NCBI GenBank assembly: GCA_963781035.1
Contig: CAWAEN010000004.1
Coordinates: 1,178,001-1,242,000 of the forward strand
Reading direction: 5' to 3'
Length of the DNA: 64,000 bases
Origin: SZUA-35 sp963781035
Lineage (GTDB): Bacteria > Actinomycetota > Acidimicrobiia > Acidimicrobiales > SZUA-35
Under the pieces are notes generated by a model, which had not been told where the DNA came from, ran no database searches, and saw only the letters and a list, made by a program, of their open reading frames with translations. This document shows, one piece after another, positions 9,445 through 19,228 of this stretch (position 1 is its first letter; each line of letters starts with the position of its first letter). A program made the translations under genes and the position numbers.

Positions 9445-10837
9445 ATGGTGATCGAAACGCAGCTCCTGGAACGTGTTCTCGGCGTCGGTATGTCCTCCGG
9501 TGCCGACTTCTCGGAAGTGTTCGTCGAGGACGTGCAGCGCACGGGGGTCAATCTGGACGACGGGAGGATCGAGAACTTGTCGTCGAGCCGCGATCGCGGC
9601 GCCGGCGTCAGAGTCGTCTCGGGCGACACCACCGGATTTGCCCACACCGCTGACCTCTCCGAATCTGGCCTGATGGCCGCGGTGAAGGCTGCGGCAGCGG
9701 CCGCCAACCAGGGAGGCGGTGGTCAGCGAACGGTCGCGCTCGACGCCACCACCACGACGCCGGGCGGGGTCAAGGTCAGGCCCGAGGATGTCGAGAAGAG
9801 GGCCAAGGTCGAGGTGCTGCGTCTGGCCGACGCGGCCGCTCGAGCCGTCGACGATGTGATCACCCAGGTCAGCGCCCGATATGGCGACAATCGCAGACGC
9901 ATCTTGGTCGCCAACTCCGATGGTCTCCTGGCCGACCGATGATCAGACCCGCACGAACATGGCGGTGACCTGTGTCGCCACCGGTGATGCCGGCCAGCAG
10001 ACCGGCTACGAGTCGGCAGGACTGTCGGTGGGATTCGAACTGCTCGACCGATACGACATCGAGGAGATGGCCAGAGCGGCGGCCGATCGTGCCATCACCA
10101 AGCTCGGAGCTCGCCCAGCCCCGTCCGGCACGCTGCCCGTCGTGATCGGACCCGGCTCCGGCGGTGTGCTGTTCCACGAAGCGTGCGGTCACGGCCTCGA
10201 GGCCGACCTCGTTCGGAAGGGGGCATCGGCGTTTCGTGGCCGTATGGGCGAACAAGTTGCGTCTTCGCTCGTCACGCTGATCGACGACGGAACCATGCCG
10301 GAGGAGTGGGGTCACTTCGCGATCGACGATGAGGGGAATCCGGCCTCGGCGAACGTGTTGATCGAGGACGGGATCCTCGTCGACTACCTGTGGGATCAGA
10401 ACCGGGCACGCCAGGCCGGACGGGCGAGCTCCGGCAACGGCCGCCGCCAGAGCTATCGAAATCTGCCGATGGTGCGGATGACGAACACCTACCTCCGGGG
10501 CGGCGCCTCCGACCCGGCCGAGATCATCGCCGGTGTCGACAACGGCGTCTACGTCGCCAGGCTCGGCGGTGGTCAGGTCAACACCGCGTCTGGCGATTTC
10601 GTGTTCGGTATGACCGAGGCGTATCTGATCGAGAACGGCAAGATCACCGCACCGTTGCGTGAAGGGCAACTCATCGGCAACGGACCCAAGGTCCTGCAGA
10701 TGATCGACGCCGTCGGCAATGACTTCGAGATGGGCCCGCCCGGCATGTGTGGCAAGGACGGCCAGGGCGTGCCCGTCGGCGACGGGGTGCCCACACTGCG
10801 GGTCACCGAGCTGACCATCGGCGGAACTGCGGCATGA
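9445..10837 (+). CDS. tldD: TldD family metalloprotease subunit, one frameshift
   Basis: TldD and TldE form a zinc-dependent protease heterodimer that trims modified peptides and unfolded chains. The N-terminal part has SDFSEVFVEDVQRTGVNLDD and SSRDRGAGVRVVSG. The catalytic part carries the HExxxH motif in LFHEACGHGLEAD, with the third ligand Cys expected in the C-terminal GPPGMCGKDGQGV segment. The frame breaks near 9936, where removing one C from GACCGAT gives LLADDDQTRTN. The total of 1393 bases is 3n+1. ATG 9445 and GTG 9448 are both possible; TAGCTT ends six bases before the GTG. Its stop overlaps the start of tldE by four bases. Confidence 0.88.
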
Positions 10838-12198
10838 GTGCGCAGCTGCTCGAGCAGTTGACGGCCACCGCCGAGGATGTCGTCAGGCGGGCACAGAAAG
10901 GTGAACAGATCGAGGTGGCGTGTTCGCAGGGCACCTCGACCTCCGTCCGAGTCTTCGGTGGCGAGGTCGAGTCGTTCACGTCCGCCCAAACGCAAGGAAT
11001 CGGCGTCCGGGTCATCGTCGACGGACGCGAGGGTTTCGCCAGCGCCGGATCGCTCGAGCGGGAAATCGTGGTCGACGCCTTGGCCGAGGCGAGGGACAAC
11101 GCTCGTTTCAGTGAGCCGGACGAAATGGCCGGGGTGGCCGAGCCCGATGGTGTTGTCGCCGTCGACATCGAACTCTGGAACGATGCGGTGCTCGAGACCA
11201 GCACCGAGGCGAAGATCGCGATGGCGATCGACCTCGAACGGGCGGTCACGCAGGCCGACTCTCGGATCTCCGGCGTGCGCACGGCGACCTACGGCGACTC
11301 GGCCGGTGCGTTCGCTCTGGCCAGTACATCGGGCATTCGGGCCGCGAGCCGCGCCACGTCGGCGCATGTCGGGGTTCAAGCGCTCGCAGACGACACCGAT
11401 GGGCGGACGCAGACCGGTGCTGCTTCTGATGCGGCGCGGTCGCCGGGCTCGCTCGACGTCGATGGCGTGGCTGAGCGCGCCGTCCGACAGGCCGTCGATC
11501 TGCTCGGTGCCTCGAAGCCGTCGAGTGGCGCAGTCGACCTCGTGCTCGACCCGCGGCTCGCCGCCACCGTGCTCGGTCTGATCTCGGGGACGCTGACGGG
11601 TGACCGCGTCCTGAAGAAGCGGTCACCGTTCGTCGGCAGGATCGGTGAGTTGATCGGGTCCGAACTGGTCACGATCTTCGACGACCCGACCGATGCCGCG
11701 TCGCTCGGCGCCGACTCCCACGACGGCGAAGGTCTTGCGTGCCGGAACAACGCGTTGATCACCAACGGTGAGCTCGCTGCGTTCCTCTACGACGCCTACA
11801 ACGGGCGAAAGGCGGGCGTTGGTTCGACCGGATCGGCGGTCCGTGGCACGAGGGGGCTCCCGTCGCCCGGCGTGCAGGCGCTCCATGTCGCACCCGGTTC
11901 CGCGGGGTCGGTCGAGGATCTGATCTCGTCCGTGCACCTCGGCGTCCTGGTCTTCAGCCTGGCCGGGCTGCACTCCGGCGTGAATCCGGTGTCCGGCGAT
12001 TTCTCTGTCGGAGTCGAAGGGCGAATGATCCGCAACGGGGTTCTCGCCGAACCGATCGGAGAATGCACCCTCGGTTCGACGCTGCAGCGACTGCTGCTCG
12101 GCGTCTCGGCCGTCGGTTCCGATGTCGAGCATCTCCCGAGCGGTGTGTCGACGCCGGGTGTGGTGATCAGCGACGTGATGTTGTCCGGTTCGTCGTGA
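10834..12198 (+). CDS. tldE: TldE/PmbA family protein, partner of TldD
   Basis: The 454-residue protein is the non-catalytic partner of the TldD/TldE protease. It has IEVACSQGTSTSVRVFGGEV near residue 29 and GIGVRVIVDGREGFASAGSL near 55. The conserved C-terminal half includes FVGRIGELIGSELVTIFDDP, TITNGELAAFLYD-like ITNGELAAFLYDAYNGRKAG, and GVNPVSGDFSVGVEGRMIRN. As expected for TldE, no HExxxH motif is present. ATG 10834 overlaps the tldD stop (ATGA), so the two subunits are probably made in balance by translational coupling. The 3' end overlaps the tail of the opposing GGDEF/EAL gene by 32 bases. The frame is intact. Confidence 0.9.
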   Translation: MSAQLLEQLTATAEDVVRRAQKGEQIEVACSQGTSTSVRVFGGEVESFTSAQTQGIGVRVIVDGREGFASAGSLEREIVVDALAEARDNARFSEPDEMAGVAEPDGVVAVDIELWNDAVLETSTEAKIAMAIDLERAVTQADSRISGVRTATYGDSAGAFALASTSGIRAASRATSAHVGVQALADDTDGRTQTGAASDAARSPGSLDVDGVAERAVRQAVDLLGASKPSSGAVDLVLDPRLAATVLGLISGTLTGDRVLKKRSPFVGRIGELIGSELVTIFDDPTDAASLGADSHDGEGLACRNNALITNGELAAFLYDAYNGRKAGVGSTGSAVRGTRGLPSPGVQALHVAPGSAGSVEDLISSVHLGVLVFSLAGLHSGVNPVSGDFSVGVEGRMIRNGVLAEPIGECTLGSTLQRLLLGVSAVGSDVEHLPSGVSTPGVVISDVMLSGSS

Positions 12199-14827
12199 TC
12201 GGTTCGCCGCTCGGTCCGCGTCGTAGTTCGTGCAACGGCATGGGTCTGGCGAACAGATAACCCTGCATCTGATCGGCGCCGAGCACGGTGACACGCCGCG
12301 CCTGTTCGAGCGTTTCGACGCCTTCCACCACGACGTCCAATCGAAGGATGTGAGCGGTCTGGATGACGAGTCTGATCAGGTTGGCATCGTCTGGGTTGTC
12401 GAGATTGGCGGTGAAGATCTGGTCGATCTTGAGCACGTCGGCCGGCAGCCTCCGCAGGTGGGTCAGCGAGGTGAACCCCGTGCCGAAGTCGTCGATCGCG
12501 ATCTTGACCCCTGTTTCGCGCATGCGCCGGAGTGTGTCGATGGCGCCGTCGATGTCGCCGAGCAGAGCGCTCTCGGTGATCTCGATGGTGAGCCGAGACG
12601 CGTCGATGGGAAGCCGTGCGAGCTCCTCCGACAAGTCTCCGTACAGGTCGCCGTTGGCGAGGTGTCGACCCGAGATGTTGACGGCGAGGCCGACACCGTC
12701 GAGCGCTCGCGTCGAGAGAACCTCGACTGCGGTTCGCAGAACCCAACGGTCGATCTCGATCACGAGATCGGATGCCTCGGCGAAGGGGATGTAGGTATCG
12801 GGCGGCACTGGCCCGATACCAGGCCGATGCCAGCGGATCAGCGCCTCGTAGTGAACGACCCCGCCGCTGATTGCGTCGACGATCGGCTGGTAGTGGAGCT
12901 GGAACTCCCCGTTGCCGAGCCCGCTGCGGATGTCGGCCGCCAGGTTCAGCTCCTCGATCGTACGACCGCGCAGTTCGGCGTCGAAGAAGCGAACGCCGTC
13001 TCGCCCCCGATGTTTCGCGTCGAGCATGGCGACATCCGCTTCAGCCAGGAGGGCATCCACCTCGTGACCGGGCAAGCCCATGGCAATGCCGATCGACGCG
13101 CCGATCTGATCGTTGGTGGTGCCGATCGATTGCCGGACAGCGTCGAGGAGCCGTTCGCCGATCCGGGTCGCCTGGGTCATGGACGTTGCGCTGGTCGTGG
13201 CGACGAGGAACTCGTCTCCGCCGATCCGTCCCACCATGTCGTCCGCCCTCGTCGTGGACCGCAGGCTGTCGGCTACCGCCCGCAGCACTGCATCGCCGGC
13301 GGCGTGGCCGAGCGTGTCGTTGACCTCCTTGAAGTGGTCGAGGTCGACGAAGAAGACGGTGGTGATCGTGCTGCGCGCCCCATCGGTGTCGTTGGGCTCG
13401 GAGGAGAGGAGGCGATGAAGAACGTCGAGCGAAGCGCGTCGGTTCAACAGGCCGGTGAGTCCGTCGTGCGACGCCTCGTACGCCAACTGGTCGCTGGATT
13501 GCTCCTGGTGGCTGATCGAGTAGCGGAGCTGTTCGATTGCAGCGTGGAGCGTCGCGCCGAATCGGCCGGGAACGGGTCGGCTGAGTGATGGATCGTCGAG
13601 TGCCCCGTCGGCCAGGGCGATCGCCTGCTGTTCGGTTCTCTCGAGGTTGGAGATCGCCTCGGACAGTGCCTCGTGTATCTGGCGGATCTCGACCGGCCCG
13701 CTCGGTGTCGGGAGGGAGCCGTGCCCGCCCTCGGTGATTGCCGATGCCGTCTTGCCGAGGTCGGCCGAGAGGCCGCACGATCCAACGGGTCGTGGCGGCG
13801 ATCGCTCCGAATGTCGCTGCGGCCATGCCGACTGCGAGGCCGGCGACGAGCCATCCACTGCGAATCGCGTCGCGGTGCACGCGGTTGACGTCTGCCTGTA
13901 GCGCTGCCGCCGTATGAGAGACGAACGCAGATGGCGGGCTGAAGCCGATTCGGCAGTGGCCAGGTTCGCGGCCACCGGTCCGAGTTGGCTGGGTTCGTTG
14001 GCCACATCGAGGATACCCGTCGACCCCGTCTCGAAATCGAGAAGCAAGGAGGTGACCTCGTTGATGAGAGCGAGGCGGTCTGGGTCGTCGAGAAGCGCGG
14101 CGAACTCCCCTCTGACCGCCGGCTGATCCCCGACGAGGAGCGACAGGTCGTCGAGGCGCTCCTCGTAGCTCGCCCTGTTGATGGCCAGTCGGCGGGCGAG
14201 CTCGTCAGCCGCGTAGTGGTCGAGGGAATCGAAATTGGCGAAGAACGTGGCCCGCATGTCCGAGTAGTCGGAGCGAAGCTGGTTTGCGAGTTCGAGGGTC
14301 CGGGCGAATCTGACCAGGTGGGCGCCGTTCGGCTGATCGGCGGCGAGTGAGACGACCTCGTTCGCTTTCTGTTCGATCGCGCTCTCGACGATGCGCCCCG
14401 ACACGAGATCGAGTGGCTGGACTCCGTTGTCGAGATCGGGTTCCTGGGTTCGGGCCTCGGCGACGGCCTCGATGAGGCCCGGAAGCGAGACCGAGGTTGC
14501 GACGAGGTCGGTGACCTGCCGAGCATCGTCATGTTCGTCCCTGGGATCGACACCCAGTGCGACGGCGACGAGCGTGGGCGAGATGTCCATCTGCATGAGC
14601 GAGACCGACGTCTTCGACCAGAAACTCTCGCGCTGCAGTGATGCTTCGAGCTCCACCAACTGCACGAGCTGCGATGTTGCCAGGTCGAGTTCGCTGAGCT
14701 CGCGGTTGGTTTCCTGGACGGCCAGAATTCGACCGACAGCGAAGAGTGCGAGTCCGGCCAGCGGGACAACCGCGAGGATGCCGAGCATGGGGCCGAGGCG
14801 GCCTCTGACTGATCGAACGGATCGCAC
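12167..14827 (-). CDS. Membrane GGDEF/EAL protein with intact catalytic motifs, two compensating frameshifts
   Basis: Reading leftward from GTG 14827, the protein has an N-terminal membrane segment (MLGILAVVPLAGLALFAVG), a roughly 280-residue extracytoplasmic helical sensor region, a second membrane segment, then GGDEF and EAL domains. About 13740-13910 reads in a foreign frame. The true second segment, GWLVAGLAVGMAAATFGAIA, lies one frame over, so two opposite indels flank it. Both domains look active: RIGGDEFLVAT for cyclase, and YEALIRW, EITESALL, IDDFGTGFTSL and VVEGVET for phosphodiesterase. It probably sets c-di-GMP levels in response to an outside signal. Its tail overlaps the end of tldE. 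Of the four such proteins here it is the only one with complete motifs. Confidence 0.85.
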   Translation of the reverse strand: MRSVRSVRGRLGPMLGILAVVPLAGLALFAVGRILAVQETNRELSELDLATSQLVQLVELEASLQRESFWSKTSVSLMQMDISPTLVAVALGVDPRDEHDDARQVTDLVATSVSLPGLIEAVAEARTQEPDLDNGVQPLDLVSGRIVESAIEQKANEVVSLAADQPNGAHLVRFARTLELANQLRSDYSDMRATFFANFDSLDHYAADELARRLAINRASYEERLDDLSLLVGDQPAVRGEFAALLDDPDRLALINEVTSLLLDFETGSTGILDVANEPSQLGPVAANLATAESASARHLRSSLIRRQRYRQTSTACTATRFAVDGSSPASQSAWPQRHSERSPPRPVGSCGLSADLGKTASAITEGGHGSLPTPSGPVEIRQIHEALSEAISNLERTEQQAIALADGALDDPSLSRPVPGRFGATLHAAIEQLRYSISHQEQSSDQLAYEASHDGLTGLLNRRASLDVLHRLLSSEPNDTDGARSTITTVFFVDLDHFKEVNDTLGHAAGDAVLRAVADSLRSTTRADDMVGRIGGDEFLVATTSATSMTQATRIGERLLDAVRQSIGTTNDQIGASIGIAMGLPGHEVDALLAEADVAMLDAKHRGRDGVRFFDAELRGRTIEELNLAADIRSGLGNGEFQLHYQPIVDAISGGVVHYEALIRWHRPGIGPVPPDTYIPFAEASDLVIEIDRWVLRTAVEVLSTRALDGVGLAVNISGRHLANGDLYGDLSEELARLPIDASRLTIEITESALLGDIDGAIDTLRRMRETGVKIAIDDFGTGFTSLTHLRRLPADVLKIDQIFTANLDNPDDANLIRLVIQTAHILRLDVVVEGVETLEQARRVTVLGADQMQGYLFARPMPLHELRRGPSGEPITTNRTTSRR

Positions 14828-14866
14828 GTCAGAGCATCGGCGGCTTCGCTAGGAGCGTAAGGGCGG

Positions 14867-15501
14867 TCATGGGACCGCGACGACGTCGACGACGCCGAAG
14901 GCGAGGTGGTCGAGCACGATCGGTACCGCTGCCTCCGGGACGGCCACCGCGAGCGAGACGTCGGTCAACTCGACGACGGTGCCGATGGTCAATCGAGTGG
15001 CACGCGTGGCGTGATCGTCTCCGAGCGAGCGGATGCCGTAGAGCTCGACCCGGGCGCCGGGCAACACGGGGGGAGGGGCAGCGGGGACCGGCAGACGTCA
15101 CGAGCCGCTCGCCTGCTCCGAGGCCGGTGCCGGTCGGGAAGAGGCGGCTCCCGACCAGTACCTCACCGGCGAACAGGTCGTCGCTGGCGACTGCGTCGAC
15201 GGGAAGCGTGCTGACGAAGCCATCCGGTAGGAGCGCTTTCGGCCATTCGACGACCTGCACGTCGTCTGCACCGAGCGAGCTGCCGGCATCGACATCACGC
15301 CGCACCGACACCACCGAGGTCGTCGTGCCGAGTCCATCGACGGTCGCTCGCCACTCGAGGCCGATGTCGACCATCGCCAGTAGAACGACAACGATCACGA
15401 CCCGCAGGAGAGCCCGGCGTGGTTCGATCCGGTGGATGTGGTCGACAAAGAGCCTGCCGCCGAGGGACAGGGCCCACGATGGGGCGTTGAAACCGCGTCA
15501 C
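14867..15501 (-). CDS. SAF-domain membrane protein (CpaB/RcpC-like), two frameshifts
   Basis: The gene probably starts at GTG 15501, which has GGAGG six bases upstream. Its N terminus shifts frame at the CCCC run near 15478, then gives a basic stretch and a membrane segment (VVIVVVLLAMVDIGLEW). A SAF-like domain follows with VRRDVDAGSSLGADDVQVVEWP and FAGEVLVGSRLF. A second break near 15080 leads into MLPGARVELYGIRSLGDDH and TIGTVVELTDVSLAVAVPE. The 635 bases equal 3n+2, as expected for two single insertions. SAF domains with an N-terminal anchor occur in Flp pilus assembly protein CpaB and in flagellar FlgA, but no pilus genes lie nearby, so its role is open. Confidence 0.65.
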
Positions 15502-15562
15502 GACGCGCCTCCGGTCAGTCAGGGATGAAACTGGTTCCGGGGAAGCGGAGGGACTGCGGGGA

Positions 15563-15916
15563 TCAATCCGAGCTGGTCGAAGAACTCTTCACAGAAGAGC
15601 TCGAAGCCTTCTTGTCGCCGGAAGATTTCTTGTCGCTGGAGGGCTTCTTTTCGCCGGAAGCGGCAGCGGCATCGGCCTTCGAGACCTTGGTGGGAGCGTC
15701 GGCCTTGGTCGACTCGGTCGTGCTGGACGAGGAGACTCGAGCGTCGTTGCGGTAGAAGCCGTCGCCCTTGAACGCAATACCGACCGGGCTGAAGACCTTC
15801 TTGAGCTGATGCTCGTGCTTCTTGCCTGGAAGCGTGGTCAGCGGATCGTCGTGGATCGACTGCTCCACTTCGAACCGTTCGTTGCATTCTGTGCACTTGT
15901 ATTCGTACGTTGGCAT
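15563..15916 (-). CDS. FmdB-like zinc ribbon protein, second Cys pair absent
   Basis: The 117-residue protein starts MPTYEYKCTECNERFEVEQS, the conserved opening of FmdB-type putative regulatory proteins, and continues LKKVFSPVGIAFKGDGFYRND, also typical. The family normally has a second CPxC pair before the RKVFSPVG segment. Here that place reads TTLPGKKHEHQ, so only one Cys pair remains. The C-terminal 55 residues are low-complexity Ser/Lys/Asp. ATG 15916 has AGGAG five bases upstream, which decides this start over the TTG one codon earlier. The function of FmdB proteins is poorly known; the name comes from a gene near formamidase and amidase genes. Confidence 0.8.
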   Translation of the reverse strand: MPTYEYKCTECNERFEVEQSIHDDPLTTLPGKKHEHQLKKVFSPVGIAFKGDGFYRNDARVSSSSTTESTKADAPTKVSKADAAAASGEKKPSSDKKSSGDKKASSSSVKSSSTSSD

Positions 15917-16023
15917 CAACTCTCCTACATCGGCCGGTCGATATTACCGGGCGCGAAGCCTCGACGGTGATTCGGGTCGACCGATAGGAATGCAACCATC
16001 ACTCGCTCGAAGGACACGTCTAC

Positions 16024-16918
16024 GTGAACGATGCATCGCTGGCACACAAGGTCAAGAAGGCGGTGATTCCCGCTGCCGGGCTCGGCACGCGTTTCCTGCC
16101 GTTCACCAAGGCGGTCCCGAAGGAGATGCTTCCGATCATCGATCGACCGGTCATCCAGTACATCGTCGAGGAAGCGATCGACGCCGGCATGGACGACATC
16201 CTGATCATCACCTCGCGTCACAAGAAGGTGATGGAGGACCACTTCGACCGTCACGTCGAGCTCGAGGATGCCCTCACCGGCAAGGGCAAGACCGAAGAGG
16301 CCGAGCAGGTTCGAGCTCTCGGCGAGATGGCCAACATCCACTTCGTTCGCCAAGGCGAGGCGCGAGGGCTCGGCCATGCGATCGGGATGGCCAGGCATCA
16401 CGTCGGCAACGAACCGTTCGCCGTGCTTCTCGGGGACGACATCATGCGCAGCAAGGTTCTGCGGGGCCTGGTCGACACCTACGAGACCCACGGAACCTCC
16501 GCGTGGCGCTGATGGAGGTGCCCGAGGCAAGACATCTCGGCCTACGGGTGTGCCGCCGTCGAGGGCCTCGGCCAGCAGGTGGTGGACATCACCGGACTCG
16601 TCGAGAAACCGGCCGTCGCCGACGCACCGTCGAATCTTGGCGGTCATGGGGCGGTACCTGTTCACACCGTCGATCTTCGACGAGATCGATCACACCGAAC
16701 CAGGAGTGGGTGGCGAGATCCAGATCACCGACGCCATGGTCAGCCTGATGGCGAAGGAGCCGATCAAGGGGTTCACGTTCTCGACGGGGCGCTACGACAC
16801 CGGCAAGAAGATCGACTACTTGCGAGCCGTTGTCGAGTTCGCCTTGGAGCGCGACGATCTCGGTCCCGAGTTCCGGATGATTCTGTCCGAGATCGCCAAG
16901 CGAGAGGGTCTCGGCTGA
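16024..16918 (+). CDS. galU: UTP-glucose-1-phosphate uridylyltransferase, three indels
   Basis: GalU makes UDP-glucose from UTP and glucose 1-phosphate for glycans and cell wall. The N-terminal nucleotide-binding motif is AVIPAAGLGTRFLPFTKAVPKEML, seen here as PAAGLGTRFLPFTKAVPKE. It is followed by DRPVIQYIVEEA, ITSRHKKVMEDHFD and FAVLLGDDIM. From 16498 the frame breaks three times: one base missing near 16510 (restoring SAVALMEVPEA), one extra A near 16534 (restoring DISAYGCAAVEG), and one extra base near 16637 (restoring PSNLAVMGRYLF). The C-terminal part FTPSIFDEIDHTEPGVGGEIQITDA is intact apart from this. The net length is 3n+1. AAGGA lies nine bases before the GTG start. Confidence 0.88.
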
Positions 16919-16922
16919 CCGG

Positions 16923-16928
16923 TAGCGT
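16923..16928 (+). promoter_or_regulatory. TAGCGT, -10 element of moeA
   Basis: TAGCGT ends six bases before the moeA ATG at 16935, so transcription should begin on or next to the A of the start codon. No Shine-Dalgarno sequence is present between them. It lies in the 16 bases between galU and moeA, giving moeA its own promoter. Confidence 0.55.
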
Positions 16929-16934
16929 GAGCGG

Positions 16935-18140
16935 ATGATTCCGCTCGGTGACGCTCAAGCCCACGTTCGGTCGGCCATCGACGCCCTGCCGGTGGTGATG
17001 GTCCCGATTGCCGAGTCTGTCGGCCTCGTGATCGCCGAGACGGTCACGGCGCCGGAATCGATCCCCCCGTTCGACAACACCGCTATGGACGGTTTCGCCG
17101 TCCGCGCCATCGACCTCGCCGGCGCCGCTGAGGCGTCACCCGTCGAGCTTCCCATCGTCGCCACCGTGGCTGCCGGAAACACGGCTCCTCGGCCACTCGA
17201 GGCGGGAGAGGCGATGCGGATCATGACCGGGGCTCCCATGCCGGAGGGGGCCGACGCGGTGATCATGGTCGAGCTGACCGAAGCCGACGATCGGGTCGTG
17301 CGCTGTCGAGCAGAGGTCCCCATCGGCAATCACGTGCGTGGCGCCGGCGACGATCTCGAGGCGGGCAGTGTCGTCTTCGAGCCGGGAACGATCATCCGAC
17401 CGGCGCACGTCGGCGTGCTCGCCAGCGTTGGTCGTACCGAGGTTGCCGTGCATCGCCGGCCACGGATCGGTGTGTTCTCCACCGGTGATGAGCTGGTGGT
17501 CGGGCCGGTGGTGCTCGAGCCGGGTCAGATCCGCGATTCCAACCGGCCCCAGTTGTTGGCGCTCGTCGCCGAGGCAGGTGCCGTGCCGATCGACCTCGGC
17601 GTGCTCCGTGACGACGAAGCGGAAATCGATCGGGCGCTTCGGGCCGCTGTCGACTCCTGCGATGCCCTCGTCACCTCGGGTGGGGTGAGCATGGGCGATT
17701 TCGATTTCGTGAAGAAGGTCCTGTCGACCCTCGGCGATCTGACCTGGATGCAGGTGGCCATCAAACCGGCGAAGCCCCTCGCCTTCGGCGTGTTGTTCGG
17801 CACCCCGATCTTCGGACTGCCGGGCAACCCGGTGAGTTCGGCGGTCAGTTTCGAGCTGTTCGCTCGGCCGGCGATCCGCATGATGATGGGGCGGTCCGAC
17901 ACCGAACGAGTCACGGAAATCGCCATCGTCGACGAGGCGCTGGGCCGTGCCCCGGACGGCAAGACCCACTTCCAGCGGGTGGTGGCGACGCAAGAACCAG
18001 ACGGTTGGCACGTTCGTTCCGCCGGGGGGCAGGGTTCGCATCAGTTGGCAGCGTTGGCGGCAGCGAACGCACTCGCCGTATTGGATGACGGCAACGGCGC
18101 AGGCGTTGGCGACCGTGTACGGGTGATGCTGCTCTCCTGA
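16935..18140 (+). CDS. moeA: Molybdopterin molybdenumtransferase
   Basis: MoeA inserts molybdate into adenylylated molybdopterin, the last step of molybdenum cofactor synthesis. The 401-residue protein has PPFDNTAMDGFAVRA near residue 40 with the conserved Asp, the RIMTGAPMPEGADAVIMVE loop near 98, and GVFSTGDELV near 178. The MPT-binding domain follows with IRDSNRPQLLALVAEAG, VTSGGVSMGDFDFVK and FGLPGNPVSSAVSFE. All family landmarks are present and the frame is intact. It precedes moaA and moaC on the same strand, each with its own close upstream element, so the three form a cofactor cluster. MoCo users in this window are the enzymes at 23-25 kb and 43-45 kb. Confidence 0.95.
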   Translation: MIPLGDAQAHVRSAIDALPVVMVPIAESVGLVIAETVTAPESIPPFDNTAMDGFAVRAIDLAGAAEASPVELPIVATVAAGNTAPRPLEAGEAMRIMTGAPMPEGADAVIMVELTEADDRVVRCRAEVPIGNHVRGAGDDLEAGSVVFEPGTIIRPAHVGVLASVGRTEVAVHRRPRIGVFSTGDELVVGPVVLEPGQIRDSNRPQLLALVAEAGAVPIDLGVLRDDEAEIDRALRAAVDSCDALVTSGGVSMGDFDFVKKVLSTLGDLTWMQVAIKPAKPLAFGVLFGTPIFGLPGNPVSSAVSFELFARPAIRMMMGRSDTERVTEIAIVDEALGRAPDGKTHFQRVVATQEPDGWHVRSAGGQGSHQLAALAAANALAVLDDGNGAGVGDRVRVMLLS

Positions 18141-18181
18141 GCCGTCTGTCGGCTGTCGGCTGGGAGGAGTACCATCCCATG

Positions 18182-19183
18182 ATGGCAACGGAGTTGATCG
18201 ATCGATTCGGCAGGGTGCACACCGATCTGCGGATCTCGGTGACGGATCGCTGCAACTTCCGCTGCGCCTACTGCATGCCGGAAGAAGGCATGACGTGGCT
18301 GGACCGCTCCGACGTGCTCTCGTTCGAGGAGATCGAGCGGGTTGCTCGCGTGCTCGTCGAACACGCGGGAGTTCGTTCGATTCGTCTGACCGGTGGCGAG
18401 CCGACCGTTCGGGCCCGTTTGCCGCTGCTGGTCTCGAAGCTCTCCGTGCTCCCGGTCGAGCTGTCCATGACGACCAACGGGGCCACCCTTGCGTTGGTGG
18501 CAGACGACCTCCGAGCCGCGGGTCTGCAGCGATTGAACATCAGCCTCGACACCCTCGACGCCGACCGCTTCTTCGAACTCACCAAGCGCAACGAGCTCGG
18601 TCGGGTGCTCGAGGGGATCGATGCCGCGGTGGCTGCCGGGTTCGACCCGGTCAAGATCAATGTGGTCCTCATGCGGGGCATCAACCACGACGAGGTCGGC
18701 GACTTCCTCGAGATGGGTCGGGCGAAGGGTGTCACTGTCCGGTTCATCGAGTTCATGCCGCTGGACGCCCAGGGTCAGTGGTCCGAGGCCCGGGTCGTGG
18801 CGTATGACGAGATCGTGGCCATCGCTCGCGAGCGGTTCGACTTCGAGCCGATCGAGCGGGGGTCATCGCCTGCGGAACGATTCCGGTACGCCGGGGCCGA
18901 CGCCATCGACGGGCCAGGCGGCGAATTCGGTGTGATCGCCAGCGTGACCGAACCGTTCTGTGGAGACTGCGATCGGATGCGGCTCACCGCCGAGGGCCAG
19001 ATCCGCAACTGCCTGTTCGCCCTCGAGCACGTCGACCTCCGTTCGATCCTGCGGGAAGGCGGATCCGATCAGGACATCGTGAAGGCCGTCGCCGGCGAAA
19101 TCGACCGGAAGTGGGCCGGTCATGCGATCGGCCAGGTCCATTTCATCCGGCCCAGTAAGTCGATGTCGCAGCTCGGCGGCTGA
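18182..19183 (+). CDS. moaA: GTP 3',8-cyclase (radical SAM)
   Basis: MoaA uses S-adenosylmethionine and two 4Fe-4S clusters to convert GTP to 3',8-cH2GTP, the first step of molybdenum cofactor synthesis. The N-terminal cluster motif CNFRCAYC lies near residue 24. The C-terminal cluster cysteines are in FCGDCDRMRLTAEGQIRNCL, near residues 260-279. The protein ends in GG, the tail needed for catalysis in this family, and LTGGEPTVR binds SAM. Two ATGs stand in tandem at 18179 and 18182. I prefer the second because TACCAT ends six bases before it, the leaderless spacing, though GGAGG upstream could serve a leadered mRNA. About 333 residues, frame intact. Confidence 0.96.
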   Translation: MATELIDRFGRVHTDLRISVTDRCNFRCAYCMPEEGMTWLDRSDVLSFEEIERVARVLVEHAGVRSIRLTGGEPTVRARLPLLVSKLSVLPVELSMTTNGATLALVADDLRAAGLQRLNISLDTLDADRFFELTKRNELGRVLEGIDAAVAAGFDPVKINVVLMRGINHDEVGDFLEMGRAKGVTVRFIEFMPLDAQGQWSEARVVAYDEIVAIARERFDFEPIERGSSPAERFRYAGADAIDGPGGEFGVIASVTEPFCGDCDRMRLTAEGQIRNCLFALEHVDLRSILREGGSDQDIVKAVAGEIDRKWAGHAIGQVHFIRPSKSMSQLGG

Positions 19184-19215
19184 GTCCCGGCGATCAGGGA
19201 GCGGCCTGCGTCGGC

Positions 19216-19221
19216 TAGCCT
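19216..19221 (+). promoter_or_regulatory. TAGCCT, -10 element of moaC
   Basis: TAGCCT ends seven bases before the GTG of moaC in the 45-base gap after moaA. No ribosome binding site lies between, so the start codon should sit at or near the 5' end of the mRNA. Confidence 0.55.
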
Positions 19222-19228
19222 CCCGCCC

